Source: Amyelois transitella
Taxonomy: Eukaryota; Arthropoda; Insecta; Lepidoptera; Pyralidae
Direction of reading: 5' to 3'
DNA length: 64,000 bases
Assembly (NCBI RefSeq): GCF_032362555.1
Contig: NC_083520.1
Coordinates: forward strand, 5,704,001-5,768,000
The position numbers and the translations under genes were made by a program. Positions 27,017-39,400 of the stretch are shown piece by piece. Position 1 is the first letter of the stretch. Every line of letters starts with the position of its first letter. Under the pieces are notes generated by a model, which saw only the letters and a program-made list of their open reading frames with translations, did not search any database and was not told where the DNA came from.

Positions 27017-27788
27017 TATCGATAGTTGACCTCGGAAACCATCTACAATATCGATTAGCCTATTGATAGCTCAGTTTGGAACAATAGCATCAAAAACTGC
27101 AATACTATCGATTTAATTTCGATCAATACTATCTTGCTTGCCGTTGATACTATTGCTTTCACTATCGACTTGACTGTACACTGCCTTGTATTTATCATAA
27201 TCATCAAGTGGTTATATATATCATATCATTATCATTAAGTGGTTCTGGGTGATAAAAAAAACCATAACCTAACAGTTTTTATACACTCTGTCGTTCTTTG
27301 TGCTCATAAATAAAATATCGATAAATTAACAACTTTTCTTTCCAAATTACTTAAAAGTAAATTTGTTGCGCTCCCTACGAACAATGGAATCAGAAGAAGA
27401 GGGCTTCTTAGATGCCATGATAGTTAATTTACAAGGAAAACATAAAACGATCTTGACTGCAAAAGCAACAAATGATGACTTTTTCCACATACAACAAAAT
27501 AAACAGCGTCGACATTATGTGCGTTTCGTTATATAACATATAATACATTGTCATACTTCAAAAAGATAGGGACAAATATATATTATATGATTTCAAAAGT
27601 TATACAATATATTTTGTGACAATAAATAATTTAACGTGGTTTTAATATTTTTAAAAGTATGTTTAACTTTTTTTAAAAGCAAATTAGGTTAAAATGAAAA
27701 TCAGAAATTGAGAATCTATGAGTGTTACAAAATGTAACACCTCTTAATATTTCTATCGACACTATCGATGGTATCTGTATTATCGATA
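27017..27788. promoter_or_regulatory. Cluster of DRE (TATCGATA) promoter elements
   Basis: Three exact TATCGATA octamers at 27017-27024, 27316-27323 and 27781-27788, embedded in many one-off ATCGAT/TATCGA words at 27050-27180 and 27750-27820. TATCGATA is the DREF-binding element found in core promoters of insect growth and housekeeping genes. The cluster lies upstream of the AIG1-like gene, and one copy lies 60 bases before a small open frame at 27384. Binding is inferred from the word only. Confidence 0.5.
27384..27536 (+). CDS. Small open frame of 50 residues, unrecognised
   Basis: ATG in a fair context (aacaATGg), acidic start MESEEEGFLDAMIVNLQGK, and a charged Gln/Arg/His-rich end. A possible donor (tatgtgcgt) near 27518 could instead make it the first exon of a spliced gene, but I see no partner exon. 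It lies between two DRE words and before the 5'UTR exon of the AIG1-like gene. It may be a small gene, an upstream exon or chance. Confidence 0.25.
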   Translation: MESEEEGFLDAMIVNLQGKHKTILTAKATNDDFFHIQQNKQRRHYVRFVI

Positions 27789-28112
27789 GTATCGACACTG
27801 TCAATAGTAGACTATCGATCGCCAACACTATTATAGTGATAGTCAATGAACGAAAATTTAATTTCGTGAATTTGTGTTTTTTATACATTATTTAACATTA
27901 ACTGCGATTTGTGTGAGTGATTAGGTATTCTACAAATAATATAAACAAAAATAAATCTTCACATAAGGTAAGAAATTAATATGTAAATGCTTCTAATTAG
28001 TTACCTATATTTCGATATAGGTAATTAAGTTTTATAACCACTTTACTTTATATGTTTTATTACTTTAATTTTCAGCTAAACAAGAAGGAGAGAAACTTGT
28101 CACATATTCATC

Positions 28113-29129
28113 ATGATTAAAATAATAGTGTTTCATCTATTGGGAGTGTTACAATTTGGATTTGGTTGTTACTATGATGCTATGTATGTTACCATTCCAA
28201 GTACTTCCAGAACAATTGCTTTTTCACCATTTGGTGGAAAACTCAAGTACTTGACCTACTTGAATGCGGTGAGTTTGGTTTAATGGGCCAATGTTATGTA
28301 GAGTCTAGAATATACATACTTAAACAAAATCATGCATCTTTCCCGGTGGGGTATGCAGAGATAACCATCTTTCCAGTTGCCACAATCTCTACAACCTTCA
28401 TCAATCTTTACATTTAAGCTGTTAAATTTGTTGTCTTGACTTCTTGAGAACATCCATAATTTTTCTGTCAATGCTTTGTTATATTTTATAAACAATTGAA
28501 GTTGTTAACATCATTTAAAATTGGTCACAGAAATGTACAATATATCTTAATAATCATTTTTATCTTTTCAGTTACTGCAAACAGCATATTTTGCCATTTC
28601 ATTAGTGAATGATATCATTGGAACAAATGAGCCCTCTCCTGCTGGAAAACCACTTATCAGGCGGGTAAAAGATGTCATGTTTAGTTCATTAGCATTTCCA
28701 CTCTCCATATTTGTGGGCACCACTTTTTGGGGGATATATGCAGTTGACAGAGAATTAATTTTACCCCGGAGTCTTGATGCCTATTTTCCACTTTGGTTGA
28801 ATCATGTTATGCATACAAATATTGTCGTATTCTCTGTTATTGAACTTGTAACATCCTTCAGAATGTATCCAAGTAGAAAGACAGCCTTATCACTTCTGGG
28901 CTCATTCATGTTGTGCTATGTAATATGGATTCATGTGATTTACTTCCACACTGGTGTGTGGGTGTATCCAATTCTGAGTGTGCTGAACTGGCCTCTTAGA
29001 GTAATGTTCTATCTCTTTTCATTAGGACTTGTCTGTGGCTTATTTGTCATAGGCGAGAGAATGAACGAATTTGTATGGGGTAATGAAATACAGAAAACTG
29101 TTAAGGGATCTAAGAAAAAATCACATTAA
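28113..29129 (+). CDS. AIG1/ADTRP-family membrane hydrolase
   Basis: Two coding exons, 28113-28268 and 28572-29129, give 237 residues. A 5'UTR intron is likely at 27968-28075 (gtaagaaa ... ttttcag). The protein has about six hydrophobic segments and the family blocks KLKYLTYLN, AFPLSIFVGTTFWGIYAVDR, PLWLNHVMHTN and TGVWVYPIL. In human AIG1 and ADTRP the reported catalytic pair is a threonine and a histidine; by alignment from memory these correspond to T48 (KYLTYLN) and H133 (NHVMHTN) here, both conserved. The enzymes hydrolyse fatty acid esters of hydroxy fatty acids inside the membrane. The C-terminus is lysine-rich (KGSKKKSH), a possible ER-retention-like tail. The intron carries a family-B repeat. 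Human AIG1 and ADTRP cannot be told apart as the single ortholog. Confidence 0.93.
28308..28411 (+). repeat. Dispersed repeat, family B (AIG1-like intron)
   Basis: Words: aaaatcatgcatctttcccg, gggtatgcagagataaccat, cttcatcaatctttacatt. Confidence 0.5.
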
Positions 29130-30481
29130 TTCATGTAGAGTGGGCTACATGAATAATATACCACCTTCATACAATTGGTATCAAGATAGTATCCACTTTT
29201 CTGTAGCCCATTAGAGAAAATGTCAGATAGTATTGTTTAAAATAAATGCTCTGGGTATGGGTTATAAGTAGTCAAATTATATGATTTTTTTTATTTATTT
29301 AGTACTTAATTTACTGTGGGCATAATTATTTTTAGCTGATTTATTTAATTCTAATTGACAAAAAGGCCAATTAAATATCTCAAGAGTTCAAATGGATATG
29401 ATATCATTCAATGACTTGCATAAGTAAAAGGCAAAGTCCACACAACAATTGTTATAAAATTTGCATTAGAATGAGGCTCTATTTGTGATAGCTACTTAAG
29501 CATTATAACATAAGGCAGTTGTTGAAATTTTTACCATTTAGGAATTTAATTTACTTTAATGTATGAATGAAAATTAATGTGACAATTAATTGTTATAAAT
29601 ATGCAACTGTATGTTTGTAGCCAAGCATTTGTAGTAATGAATGACAACTTGTGTGGGATTTATCAGTAGTGCCTTAAGCAGGCCATGCCTCCAAGTGTTC
29701 ATTTATGCCAGAAATAGTAAAATAATTTGGAAAATGTAATTAATTCGTATGTACTAACAAACTAAATAACGATGATATTAATGGAAAACGCAACTTTTAG
29801 TTTGAACTGAAAATAATTTTGTAATGTTTAAATGTAGGTACCTATATCCACTGTGTCACAAATAAATGCCTAAGAATCTAGTACTTTAAAATAATTAAGG
29901 ACTTTTAAGTGTTGGTTGTGATCGTATTCAAAGAGCAATAGATTTATATGTGTAGCACAAAGTAACCATAAATAAAAGTGCACATACAGTTTCTGGTATG
30001 GTGCAGGCAATATAAACATTAAGGATATGTAACATTTTTTGGCTATCAAATTCTATTTTTTAATATCAAGGACAAGTTGGCATCTTCACGATTGAGGCGA
30101 AATTATAAAAGTCCAAATTACTATGTAAGGCTATGTAGTTGACTACCTATTTTTTTCTATAGAAATTCCTTCCAGTTCCAAAACCTATGTTTATATATTA
30201 TATGAATATTTTTAATTTTCGACTTTTTATGAAAAATCTTAAGAACGAAGCAACTCATGGCGTTCATTTGGACATATGCTTTTATACATGAGATAAATTG
30301 ACCTATTTAATTCGATGTTTTCTGTTATGTAATTTTTATAGTAGTTTTAATACGAGCAGAAATTTTGTATACCAAAGATTGTCTCTTTGTAATGTTTATT
30401 AAAATGTCGCTTGAACGTTTTCAATGCACCCTCAATTTAAAGGTATTACATTACAAGGACAAGAGACATGGACAATGATTA
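29130..30481 (+). other. 3' flank/UTR of the AIG1-like gene
   Basis: No exon seen. Several AATAAA signals (for example near 29240 and 29860) could end the transcript, so the 3'UTR length is open. Confidence 0.45.
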
Positions 30482-30717
30482 CATTGGTGTCACTGTTTAA
30501 GAGAATTTTAATTTGATGGGAGCAATACTGAACATTGTATCATTGGTGACACTGTTAAACAGCATTGTAATTTGATGGGAGCCATACTAAACATTGTATC
30601 ATTGGTGACACTGTTAAAGAGCATTTTAATTTGATGGGAGGAATATTGAACATTGTATCATTGGTGACATTGTTAAAGGGCATTGTAATTTGATGGGAGC
30701 AATACTGAACATAGTAT
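30482..30717. repeat. 59-bp tandem repeat, four copies
   Basis: Four consecutive units open cattggtgacactgttaaag, continue with a variant of gcattgtaatttgatgggag and close with a variant of tgaacattgtat. They differ from each other at a few positions each. Non-coding minisatellite. Confidence 0.85.
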
Positions 30718-30835
30718 TTTGTGTTTCAATGTGCATTAATCTTAATTTACATTCCAATTTGCTATTTATTTTGTGATAAAACAATGTTTTCATACGTAAT
30801 AAACAAGTTAATTTAAATCTATCTCCTTTTTTATT

Positions 30836-31075
30836 GTTCCCCTTATGGTATAGGCAGGGCTTCCTCAGTTAACTTGCTTCATGACAGCTAGCGGATTTTG
30901 CTATTATTGTCAAGACTTTAGGAACTAAACTCAATCAAGATTCGTCTAGGCGATAGCAACCTGACAATATTATTTGAATCATAATTGTATCATTAAATCA
31001 TATACCTAACTTAACGTGGCCTTTCAGTCTTTTCGAGACTAGGCTGCAGGTCTACCCCTGAGGTCTTCGTATTAT
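30836..31075 (+). repeat. Dispersed repeat, family A (diverged copy)
   Basis: Recognisable words: gcgatagcaacctgacaata, aacttaacgtggcctttcag and tcttttcgagactaggctgc; the left part is badly worn. Confidence 0.45.
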
Positions 31076-33421
31076 ATGTATAAAGACGAGTATATGTATG
31101 TATACCCAATGCATGAAGACTCTTCCCCTCATAATCTAAGAGAAAAGAAATACTGAGTTAAATTAGCATTTTTATTTATGTTACAATGTTGTAACAAAAC
31201 AATACAAAAGCAAATAAAATAAGACTTACAAACTTAAAATTATAACACTCAATACGCTCTCATAAGTTCAAGAATAAAATCACATTTAGACTAGATTAAT
31301 CTTTATAATATGACTTAAATATAATTTTGTTTATTGAAAAAAAATATACACATTGATAGCGCATGTGCCTCTTTATATTTATCATTTTAATGAAATTCTT
31401 AAAGATATCTTAAATAATATAAATTAATATAATTTGTCGAATAAGAAGTACAAAACAAATAGTTAAATAATAAATACTTATAACATTTGTAAAATTAAAA
31501 ATCATATCTAATAAATTTCCAATACAAATATACAAAATATGTTGATTAGGTATCTACATGATTAACACTAAGTAATCCATATTTGTCAATATAATGTTCT
31601 TCATATATGTCCATTTCGGTTTTCATATTGTCTTCAAAGTCAACTGCTTTAGCTTTTCACATATGTTGGTATTTACCATTCATAATATAAAATTTTCCTT
31701 CACGATATCTTGCTCTTGATTTAATTCTATTAAGTATGTTATGTCTTTCTATATTTGTTTAAAACCACACTGTTTTATGGCATTAGTACTGTACAAACAT
31801 ATTAAGACTACAAACCTTACGTAATTTATATTTCTAGTATATCGATTCTTCAAAAAGTTTGATTTATTTTAAAGTACTTACATTGTGCATGCCATAACTT
31901 TATAAATAATACTGTAAACCGCAGCATAAATACCTATTTAATATTACTACTGAACTATAGTTACATTTACATGCAGCTTTTCCTTAGAATAAGGAGTATA
32001 TAAAGTAATGATATATGAACTGTGACAATTTGAACATTATACATTTAGATCACCAGTATTAGTATAGACCAATTTGTCTATTTTGAATTCTCTAGTGCCT
32101 TTGTTAATGGTTTCATAAAAACCGATCCATTATTTATCATATTGCATTATTATAGTTTGGATTATACCGAATGGGCCGCGGTTTTGATGCAGTTGTACGA
32201 AAGAATTCCGTTTAAGCGAGAAAGCAACACCCAGACTAAATTGCTAATGAGTTCATCTTGATAAACCCTTTTAAGATGAACGCAGATGATCGCGCTACAC
32301 GCACCGCAGTCTTCACAGTGATCGTTTTTGTCAAGGTAGTACTGCGGCGCGAGTGAGTGCGCATGGTTGCATATAACTGCATACAATATAAACGCCGTGT
32401 GTGTGGCGAGGCTGAAGCTGCACTTCACCTTAAGTTGACGTATACGAATAGGGTCAGTACAGGAAACGTAAACACCAATAGGCACGTATGAATGGATTTT
32501 CTCCAATTGTACTATCAATATGTTCGCTTGACATGAATCACTTAAAAAATATCAGCCGTAACGGAATTAATATGGCTTATTTATCTAATTACAATTCTGT
32601 TTAATTTTAGAATTGAAACTAACTTTAACTTGTCACTAGTTTTCTTGCTAAGTCTAGTTTTCTTCTTCGTATATACCTATGACTAAACTGTGCCTGGTCT
32701 GTACTGTAAATATAATATTTATGAAAAACATGCATGGAAGTAATTAAACGACAACAAAAACCAAAATGGTAATGTCTAGGTAGAATTTCTGTCGGTTTGT
32801 ATGCGCATCACTAAAAAAATGTTGTTACTACACTGTTGTATTTTTATTCCGACTGTTTATTCGGCCACACATATCCGTACCCATGCTGTCAACGGATCTT
32901 ATAGAAAATTTAAGCAACAATATTTTTAGGCTTCAGACCAGCCATGTCCCAGATGCGTGGAAAAAGAAAGCGTCAATAAGCATCTGAGATATCAACAATT
33001 TAAGAACCTCGCGTATATTCACTAATATTATTTTGCATTAATTCATCGTCTTCACTTTGATCTACAAACATTAAACTTAAGTACAGTGAAACTTACTTAT
33101 ATAGTATATATATGCTTATATGAAACAAAATATAAATATGTATTATACTTCATACCAAAATAAACTTCTTAATACAGTCCATAAGCATTAAAAAAATTAT
33201 AAGGCGATGCCTGCTGTATTTTGAAAGCAACATCTATTAGCATCTGTTCTTTTTGTTAAGATTAAAATATTTTTCCTGGAAATTGCGACCAAAACGCGAT
33301 CTTATTGCAATTTTTTCCACAGCCTTGATTGGACTTCAATGAGTTTAAGAATTTAGCTCCTCACATCTATGAACACTTGCTCGCTGCTTATACATACATA
33401 GAAACACTGACATAGCGTAGA
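31076..33421. other. Downstream of the KIAA0319L-like gene; one unexplained open frame
   Basis: Mostly AT-rich and probably the long 3'UTR of the minus-strand gene. The island 32162-32518 is different: locally GC-richer and open on the minus strand for more than 115 codons, with no ATG at its head. It includes CEDCGACSAIICVH and hydrophobic runs. I do not recognise the product; it may be an exon of an unidentified gene or an old gene remnant. Confidence 0.35.
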
Positions 33422-36400
33422 CTACGTCTTAACTTTTCTATTTCCCTTGTAGTGTCCGTTCTTCTTCCAGCCGTTACTTTGCCCCGCGTCCCCGTTCATA
33501 GTGCGCGAGAGAAACGATGTGGTCTGTCCTTTAGATTCGAATAGGACGTCCGAATCGGTCTCGGTTTCTGAAGCATCTTTCCCTGCGACTGGAAAACATT
33601 TTGAAAACCAAATGATGTAACCTTGTGATAGATTTTCTATTTCAAGACTGACTCTGATATGATTTATACAAATATGAATTTTTATATCGGGCAGACCCCA
33701 AATGCTTTCGTGCGACGAGTCAATAGAAATAGAAAGTCATGGAAGTAAACAGGGGAGACCCCAGTAACAGAATTAAAAATAAAAAACTAATTATAATAAA
33801 CTTACAAGGCACGTCATCATGAGCGGCGAGCGGTAGCAGCCTGTATTTGGGTCTCGCTCTAGCCTTTCGCGGCGCGCACAGTTTCTTGACCGCGCGCGTT
33901 GCCGTCCAGCACAGCGCACACATCGCGCACAGAGCGGCAACGCCGCCCAGGCTCGCATACACTACCGACCAGTCTGGAAGTAAATAGAACGATTCAAATC
34001 ACATATTCAAAGCAAGATCGAATTCTACTTGACTTCTAAGTCACTTCAATTTCTATGAAGTTTCGTCGCTAATCCTACTTAAAAGGGCACGTAACGTACC
34101 TTTATTTTATCTCGGCAACTATGTATACATAATGCGACGCAAAAGAAAAAAATCATTGAATCCGAGATGTAAAAGAGGAATAGAGCACACAAATCCAGTT
34201 CAGGACTGGACTGAATTTTTCACAGATATTTTTTTTTTGACGCGTGGTGTCAGTAGAGTTAGGAGAGTCACAGAGAGAGTCCCACTGACCGCAGTCGGGC
34301 ATCGCGTCGGGGTCGAGCTGGGAGAGCAGGCTCTGCATCCAGAAGGCGTCGCAGCGGCAGGCGCGGCTGGCGTGGTGTCAGTAGAGTTAGGAGAGTCACA
34401 GAGAGAGTCCCACTGACCGCAGTCGGGCATCGCGTCGGGGTCGAGCTGGGAGAGCAGGCTCTGCATCCAGAAGGCGTCGCAGCGGCAGGCGCGGCTGGCG
34501 TGGTGTCAGTAGAGTTAGGAGAGTCACAGAGAGAGTCCCACTGACCGCAGTCGGGCATCGCGTCGGGGTCGAGCTGGGAGAGCAGGCTCTGCATCCAGAA
34601 GGCGTCGCAGCGGCAGGCGCGGCTGGCGTGGTGTCAGTAGAGTTAGGAGAGTCACAGAGAGAGTCCCACTGACCGCAGTCGGGCATCGCGTCGGGGTCGA
34701 GCTGGGAGAGCAGGCTCTGCATCCAGAAGGCGTCGCAGCGGCAGGCGCGGCTGGCGTGGTGTCAGTAGAGTTAGGAGAGTCACAGAGAGAGTCCCACTGA
34801 CCGCAGTCGGGCATCGCGTCGGGGTCGAGCTGGGAGAGCAGGCTCTGCATCCAGAAGGCGTCGCAGCGGCAGGCGCGGCTGGCGTGGTGTCAGTAGAGTT
34901 AGGAGAGTCACAGAGAGAGTCCCACTGACCGCAGTCGGGCATCGCGTCGGGGTCGAGCTGGGAGAGCAGGCTCTGCATCCAGAAGGCGTCGCAGCGGCAG
35001 GCGCGGCTGGCGTGGTGTCAGTAGAGTTAGGAGAGTCACAGAGAGAGTCCCACTGACCGCAGTCGGGCATCGCGTCGGGGTCGAGCTGGGAGAGCAGGCT
35101 CTGCATCCAGAAGGCGTCGCAGCGGCAGGCGCGGCTGGCGTGGTGTCAGTAGAGTTAGGAGAGTCACAGAGAGAGTCCCACTGACCGCAGTCGGGCATCG
35201 CGTCGGGGTCGAGCTGGGAGAGCAGGCTCTGCATCCAGAAGGCGTCGCAGCGGCAGGCGCGGCTGGCGTGGTGTCAGTAGAGTTAGGAGAGTCACAGAGA
35301 GAGTCCCACTGACCGCAGTCGGGCATCGCGTCGGGGTCGAGCTGGGAGAGCAGGCTCTGCATCCAGAAGGCGTCGCAGCGGCAGGCGCGGCTGGCGTGGT
35401 GTCAGTAGAGTTAGGAGAGTCACAGAGAGAGTCCCACTGACCGCAGTCGGGCATCGCGTCGGGGTCGAGCTGGGAGAGCAGGCTCTGCATCCAGAAGGCG
35501 TCGCAGCGGCAGGCGCGGCTGGCGTGGTGTCAGTAGAGTTAGGAGAGTCACAGAGAGAGTCCCACTGACCGCAGTCGGGCATCGCGTCGGGGTCGAGCTG
35601 GGAGAGCAGGCTCTGCATCCAGAAGGCGTCGCAGCGGCAGGCGCGGCTGGCGTGGTGTCAGTAGAGTTAGGAGAGTCACAGAGAGAGTCCCACTGACCGC
35701 AGTCGGGCATCGCGTCGGGGTCGAGCTGGGAGAGCAGGCTCTGCATCCAGAAGGCGTCGCAGCGGCAGGCGCGGCTGGCGTGGTGTCAGTAGAGTTAGGA
35801 GAGTCACAGAGAGAGTCCCACTGACCGCAGTCGGGCATCGCGTCGGGGTCGAGCTGGGAGAGCAGGCTCTGCATCCAGAAGGCGTCGCAGCGGCAGGCGC
35901 GGCTGGCGTGGTGTCAGTAGAGTTAGGAGAGTCACAGAGAGAGTCCCACTGACCGCAGTCGGGCATCGCGTCGGGGTCGAGCTGGGAGAGCAGGCTCTGC
36001 ATCCAGAAGGCGTCGCAGCGGCAGGCGCGGCTGGCGTGGTCGCACAGCCCGCGGCCGGAGCACGAGCTGAGGCAGCGCACGGAGCGCACGCGCGCGGAGG
36101 CCTCCACCGCCGCCGCCGTGCGGGCGAGGGACAGCGCGACCACGCCCTCTACTGGTTTGCCCTGGAACAAACATATTTTAAAATTGGCAACAGTCATCTA
36201 CGAATACATATATCGGAGTCGCAAAAACGGGTTGCGGCGGGCTCCACCGATGTCAAAACGCCTTCTTATACCTCATCTGGATTAGGTACTTGTAAAATTT
36301 TATATACGCATAAAAGTAAAATGTGTTAGGCACTGTCATTAATTTTATGGAAATAACAAACCATAATTATATGTATAGTTTTATGGAATGCATGGCACAA

Positions 36401-39400
36401 ACTACTATCCATAGCTCTAAGTCATTTTATGTCAAGAAATTGATTGAATATAGAAATTGATTTAAAAATAGATATTTTTAAAATGTCAAGCCTTACATCT
36501 TTGGACAGGAAAAAGATGATCTGCGTGTTCCCTGAATCAATTTGTCCTCGTATCGCCGTCACATTGATTTTGATGTCGTCTTTGAGCAGCAAGGTCATCT
36601 TCTGTACCAGCGAGTCAAGTTGACCTTGGGTGAAGGTCGATACGGGCGTGTTCAAGGTCAACTCTAGAAGGTTCATGTCTAAGGGGTCAGGTTTGACTTG
36701 AACGCTGACTGTGTCGCGGCCGGACTCCCCTTGGTCGTCGGTCACTGTTAGTTCGAATACGTAACGACCTGGTTCTATGTTGGTTAGCTGAAATATAACA
36801 TGAACCAAATTGTTATGCTTGCACGATGAGGAAAAAGAAACTGAATATGGGATGAAAGTCAGGTCCCATGAAGTGATTGAAATCTGACCACTATGACCAT
36901 GTTAGGGGAACTTAGCTTGGATTATTTATACCAACCAAATCGTACCATTAATACTGGCTGAGTATCAGATCCAAGTATAACTGTTCCCGAAGCCAGCCCC
37001 GAGGCGGAACGGGTCCATTTCCACGAGATGATACGGAAATCATCGGAAGACTTTGATCCATTTAGAATGAGCACCGGTATAGGAAGATTCAACACTTGAT
37101 CGCCGCCTGCGTTCGCTTTCGGCGGACTATTTTTATCTGAAAAAATTTTATTGTTAAAAAAGAAATTCTTTGATTTTTTTTTGTATCATGAATTCAGTAT
37201 ATAAAGAGATTGAGCCACAATTTTTGACCTATTCGAATGTTTATGCATAGCATGTAGTGCCGTATACAAAATAATTTTCGCCTAAACCCCCTAAATTTTT
37301 CGACGGAATGCCGAAAAATTTACAAACGTTCATAGGACATATGCCTTATCTTCCCTTTTTCTCTATGTTTGAGGTAAACTGAAGTGTTCAAAAGAGAAAC
37401 AAGATAATACATATGACTTCAATGTTCTGTGATAAGCGGACTGGTTAGTTTGAAATATTGAACCTTTGGAAAGACTTTCTCTTTAGCCAACATACAAAAG
37501 AAAATATTTTATAATTACTACCACCAAACTATTCCCATACATAACTTAAAGTTAATAGATAAAAAACATAAAAAATACCTATTATATACAAACTAACCTT
37601 TTATAAGGCAACATAATTATGATAGATATTAACTTAATTTAAAGTTTCCCAACAATACCTTAAATTTGTAGGTGGCAATTTATCACACTGCCTTATAGAA
37701 AATGTTTAAAAAAAAACACAATCATGCGGTTAGACTTACTTTGAGTGACCGTAACGCTCACATTATCCGTCGCCGAATTCCCATTATCATCTAATACGGT
37801 CAGGGAAAACACGTACTGTCCTTTTGTCAGTCCCGTGGCGTTCGCGACCGACTCGTTAAAGTTTATTATGTTAGAGTTAGTAGGTCCAGACAGGCAACGC
37901 CAAGTGTACGCGACGATGCGGTGGTCGTCGTGAGACTCCGAACCGTTAAGGGTGATCCACGTTTGAGGCAGTGATATGAACTGGAAGGATGATCATGCTG
38001 TTATATGTGTTCAATGATAGAATATGACGTTGCTCACTTGCTATGGACATGTACAAAGAGAGACTCTAATCTATTGACCATTCGTCTTGAAATCTTCTAA
38101 AATTTAATTATTTGTGGATAAACTAAAACTTAACAAAGAGTCAATACAATAAATATAGCATTGACAATACCATCATGACCATAATTCTGAATCCTGAGGT
38201 ACGAATTTCAACAAGTAGTTATAAATGGTCAGTTTGGAATAAATATTTCTTATATCTTCATTTTCGTTATTGAAAAGTCAATAAAAATCTACTTCATTAG
38301 GTTTATGGGTGTATCATCGAAAATTGAAGGCTTTATAAAACTAGTTATAACCAATTTAAAATTCAAACACGCATCGTTATCATATTATCTATTTAACTTC
38401 GCAAGCTTTAGGATGTGTTTATCAGTTAAATTAACGGATATCTGTGCATTGCCCACTTACTCGATATCAATTCTGCAAAACCCCCAGTTTTATTATTCAG
38501 CTATAGATATTCTTCATATTATGTAGAGTTTGTATATTGCTTTTTAGTACTAATTCAGTGAGTGATTAGTTTATAATAACAATAAATCACATAGACATGC
38601 AATTTAATTTTATACATAATTAATCTACATCCAAACACCAAACAAATAGGTATTTTCAAGAAGAATTGAGAAAAACGCAATCCTGTATACTTTAAAAGGA
38701 ACCCAATTTTTCAAATGATAGGCTACCATGATTTATCCACCACCCCCTTTTATTTAAACTATCCATTTTCTTATACATATTACATATTCAAATAAAGAGA
38801 AAAAGATTAGATTACATAAAAGGGCCCTACACCAACGATGTACAGGACAGTCACAAAACAAACTAATATCATACAGACATAATATAATTACGTCTTTATC
38901 CTTTACGGAGTAGACAGAGCCAACAGGCTCGCGGAGCCTGATATGCCATGTAGAGCTAATCTATGGCTTAGTGATGGAATTGAGATTCAGTGACAGGTTG
39001 ATAGTTCATCACCTAAAACATCCCAAGTTTATTAGCTATTAGATCAATTCGTCGTCTTTTACGACATCCATGGTAAAGGTAGGGAGTGGTCCTATTCTAA
39101 AAAGGTAGGTAATAGATATAATAACAACTTAAATAAGTAAAAGCAGAAAACTTACAGCATCAGAACCAGCATTTGCGACGGGAGGGGTGTTAGTGGGGGG
39201 TTTGACGAACACGTGAACTTCGGCCGTGGACGACTGACCAGAAGAATCAGTCACTTTTAGGACGAATGTATAAACCCCTTCCGATAGATTTGATAACTAT
39301 AACAATAAAAAAAATGCATAGGTACGTATTAGCTTTCCCTTTTATGAATTAAGGTTCCGGCTCGATTTTTTAACTAGAATCAAGGACATTTCCCAAGGCG

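Noticed and set aside
34200-35874. A series of 108-residue minus-strand open frames starting MQSLLSQLDP
   Set aside because: They are the same 128-bp unit read again and again through exon and intron sequence; the ATG is internal to exon 12. They are not separate genes.
34242-36040. Regular repeat resembling a CRISPR array
   Set aside because: Units are 128 bp without variable spacers, contain host exon sequence, and the genome is eukaryotic.
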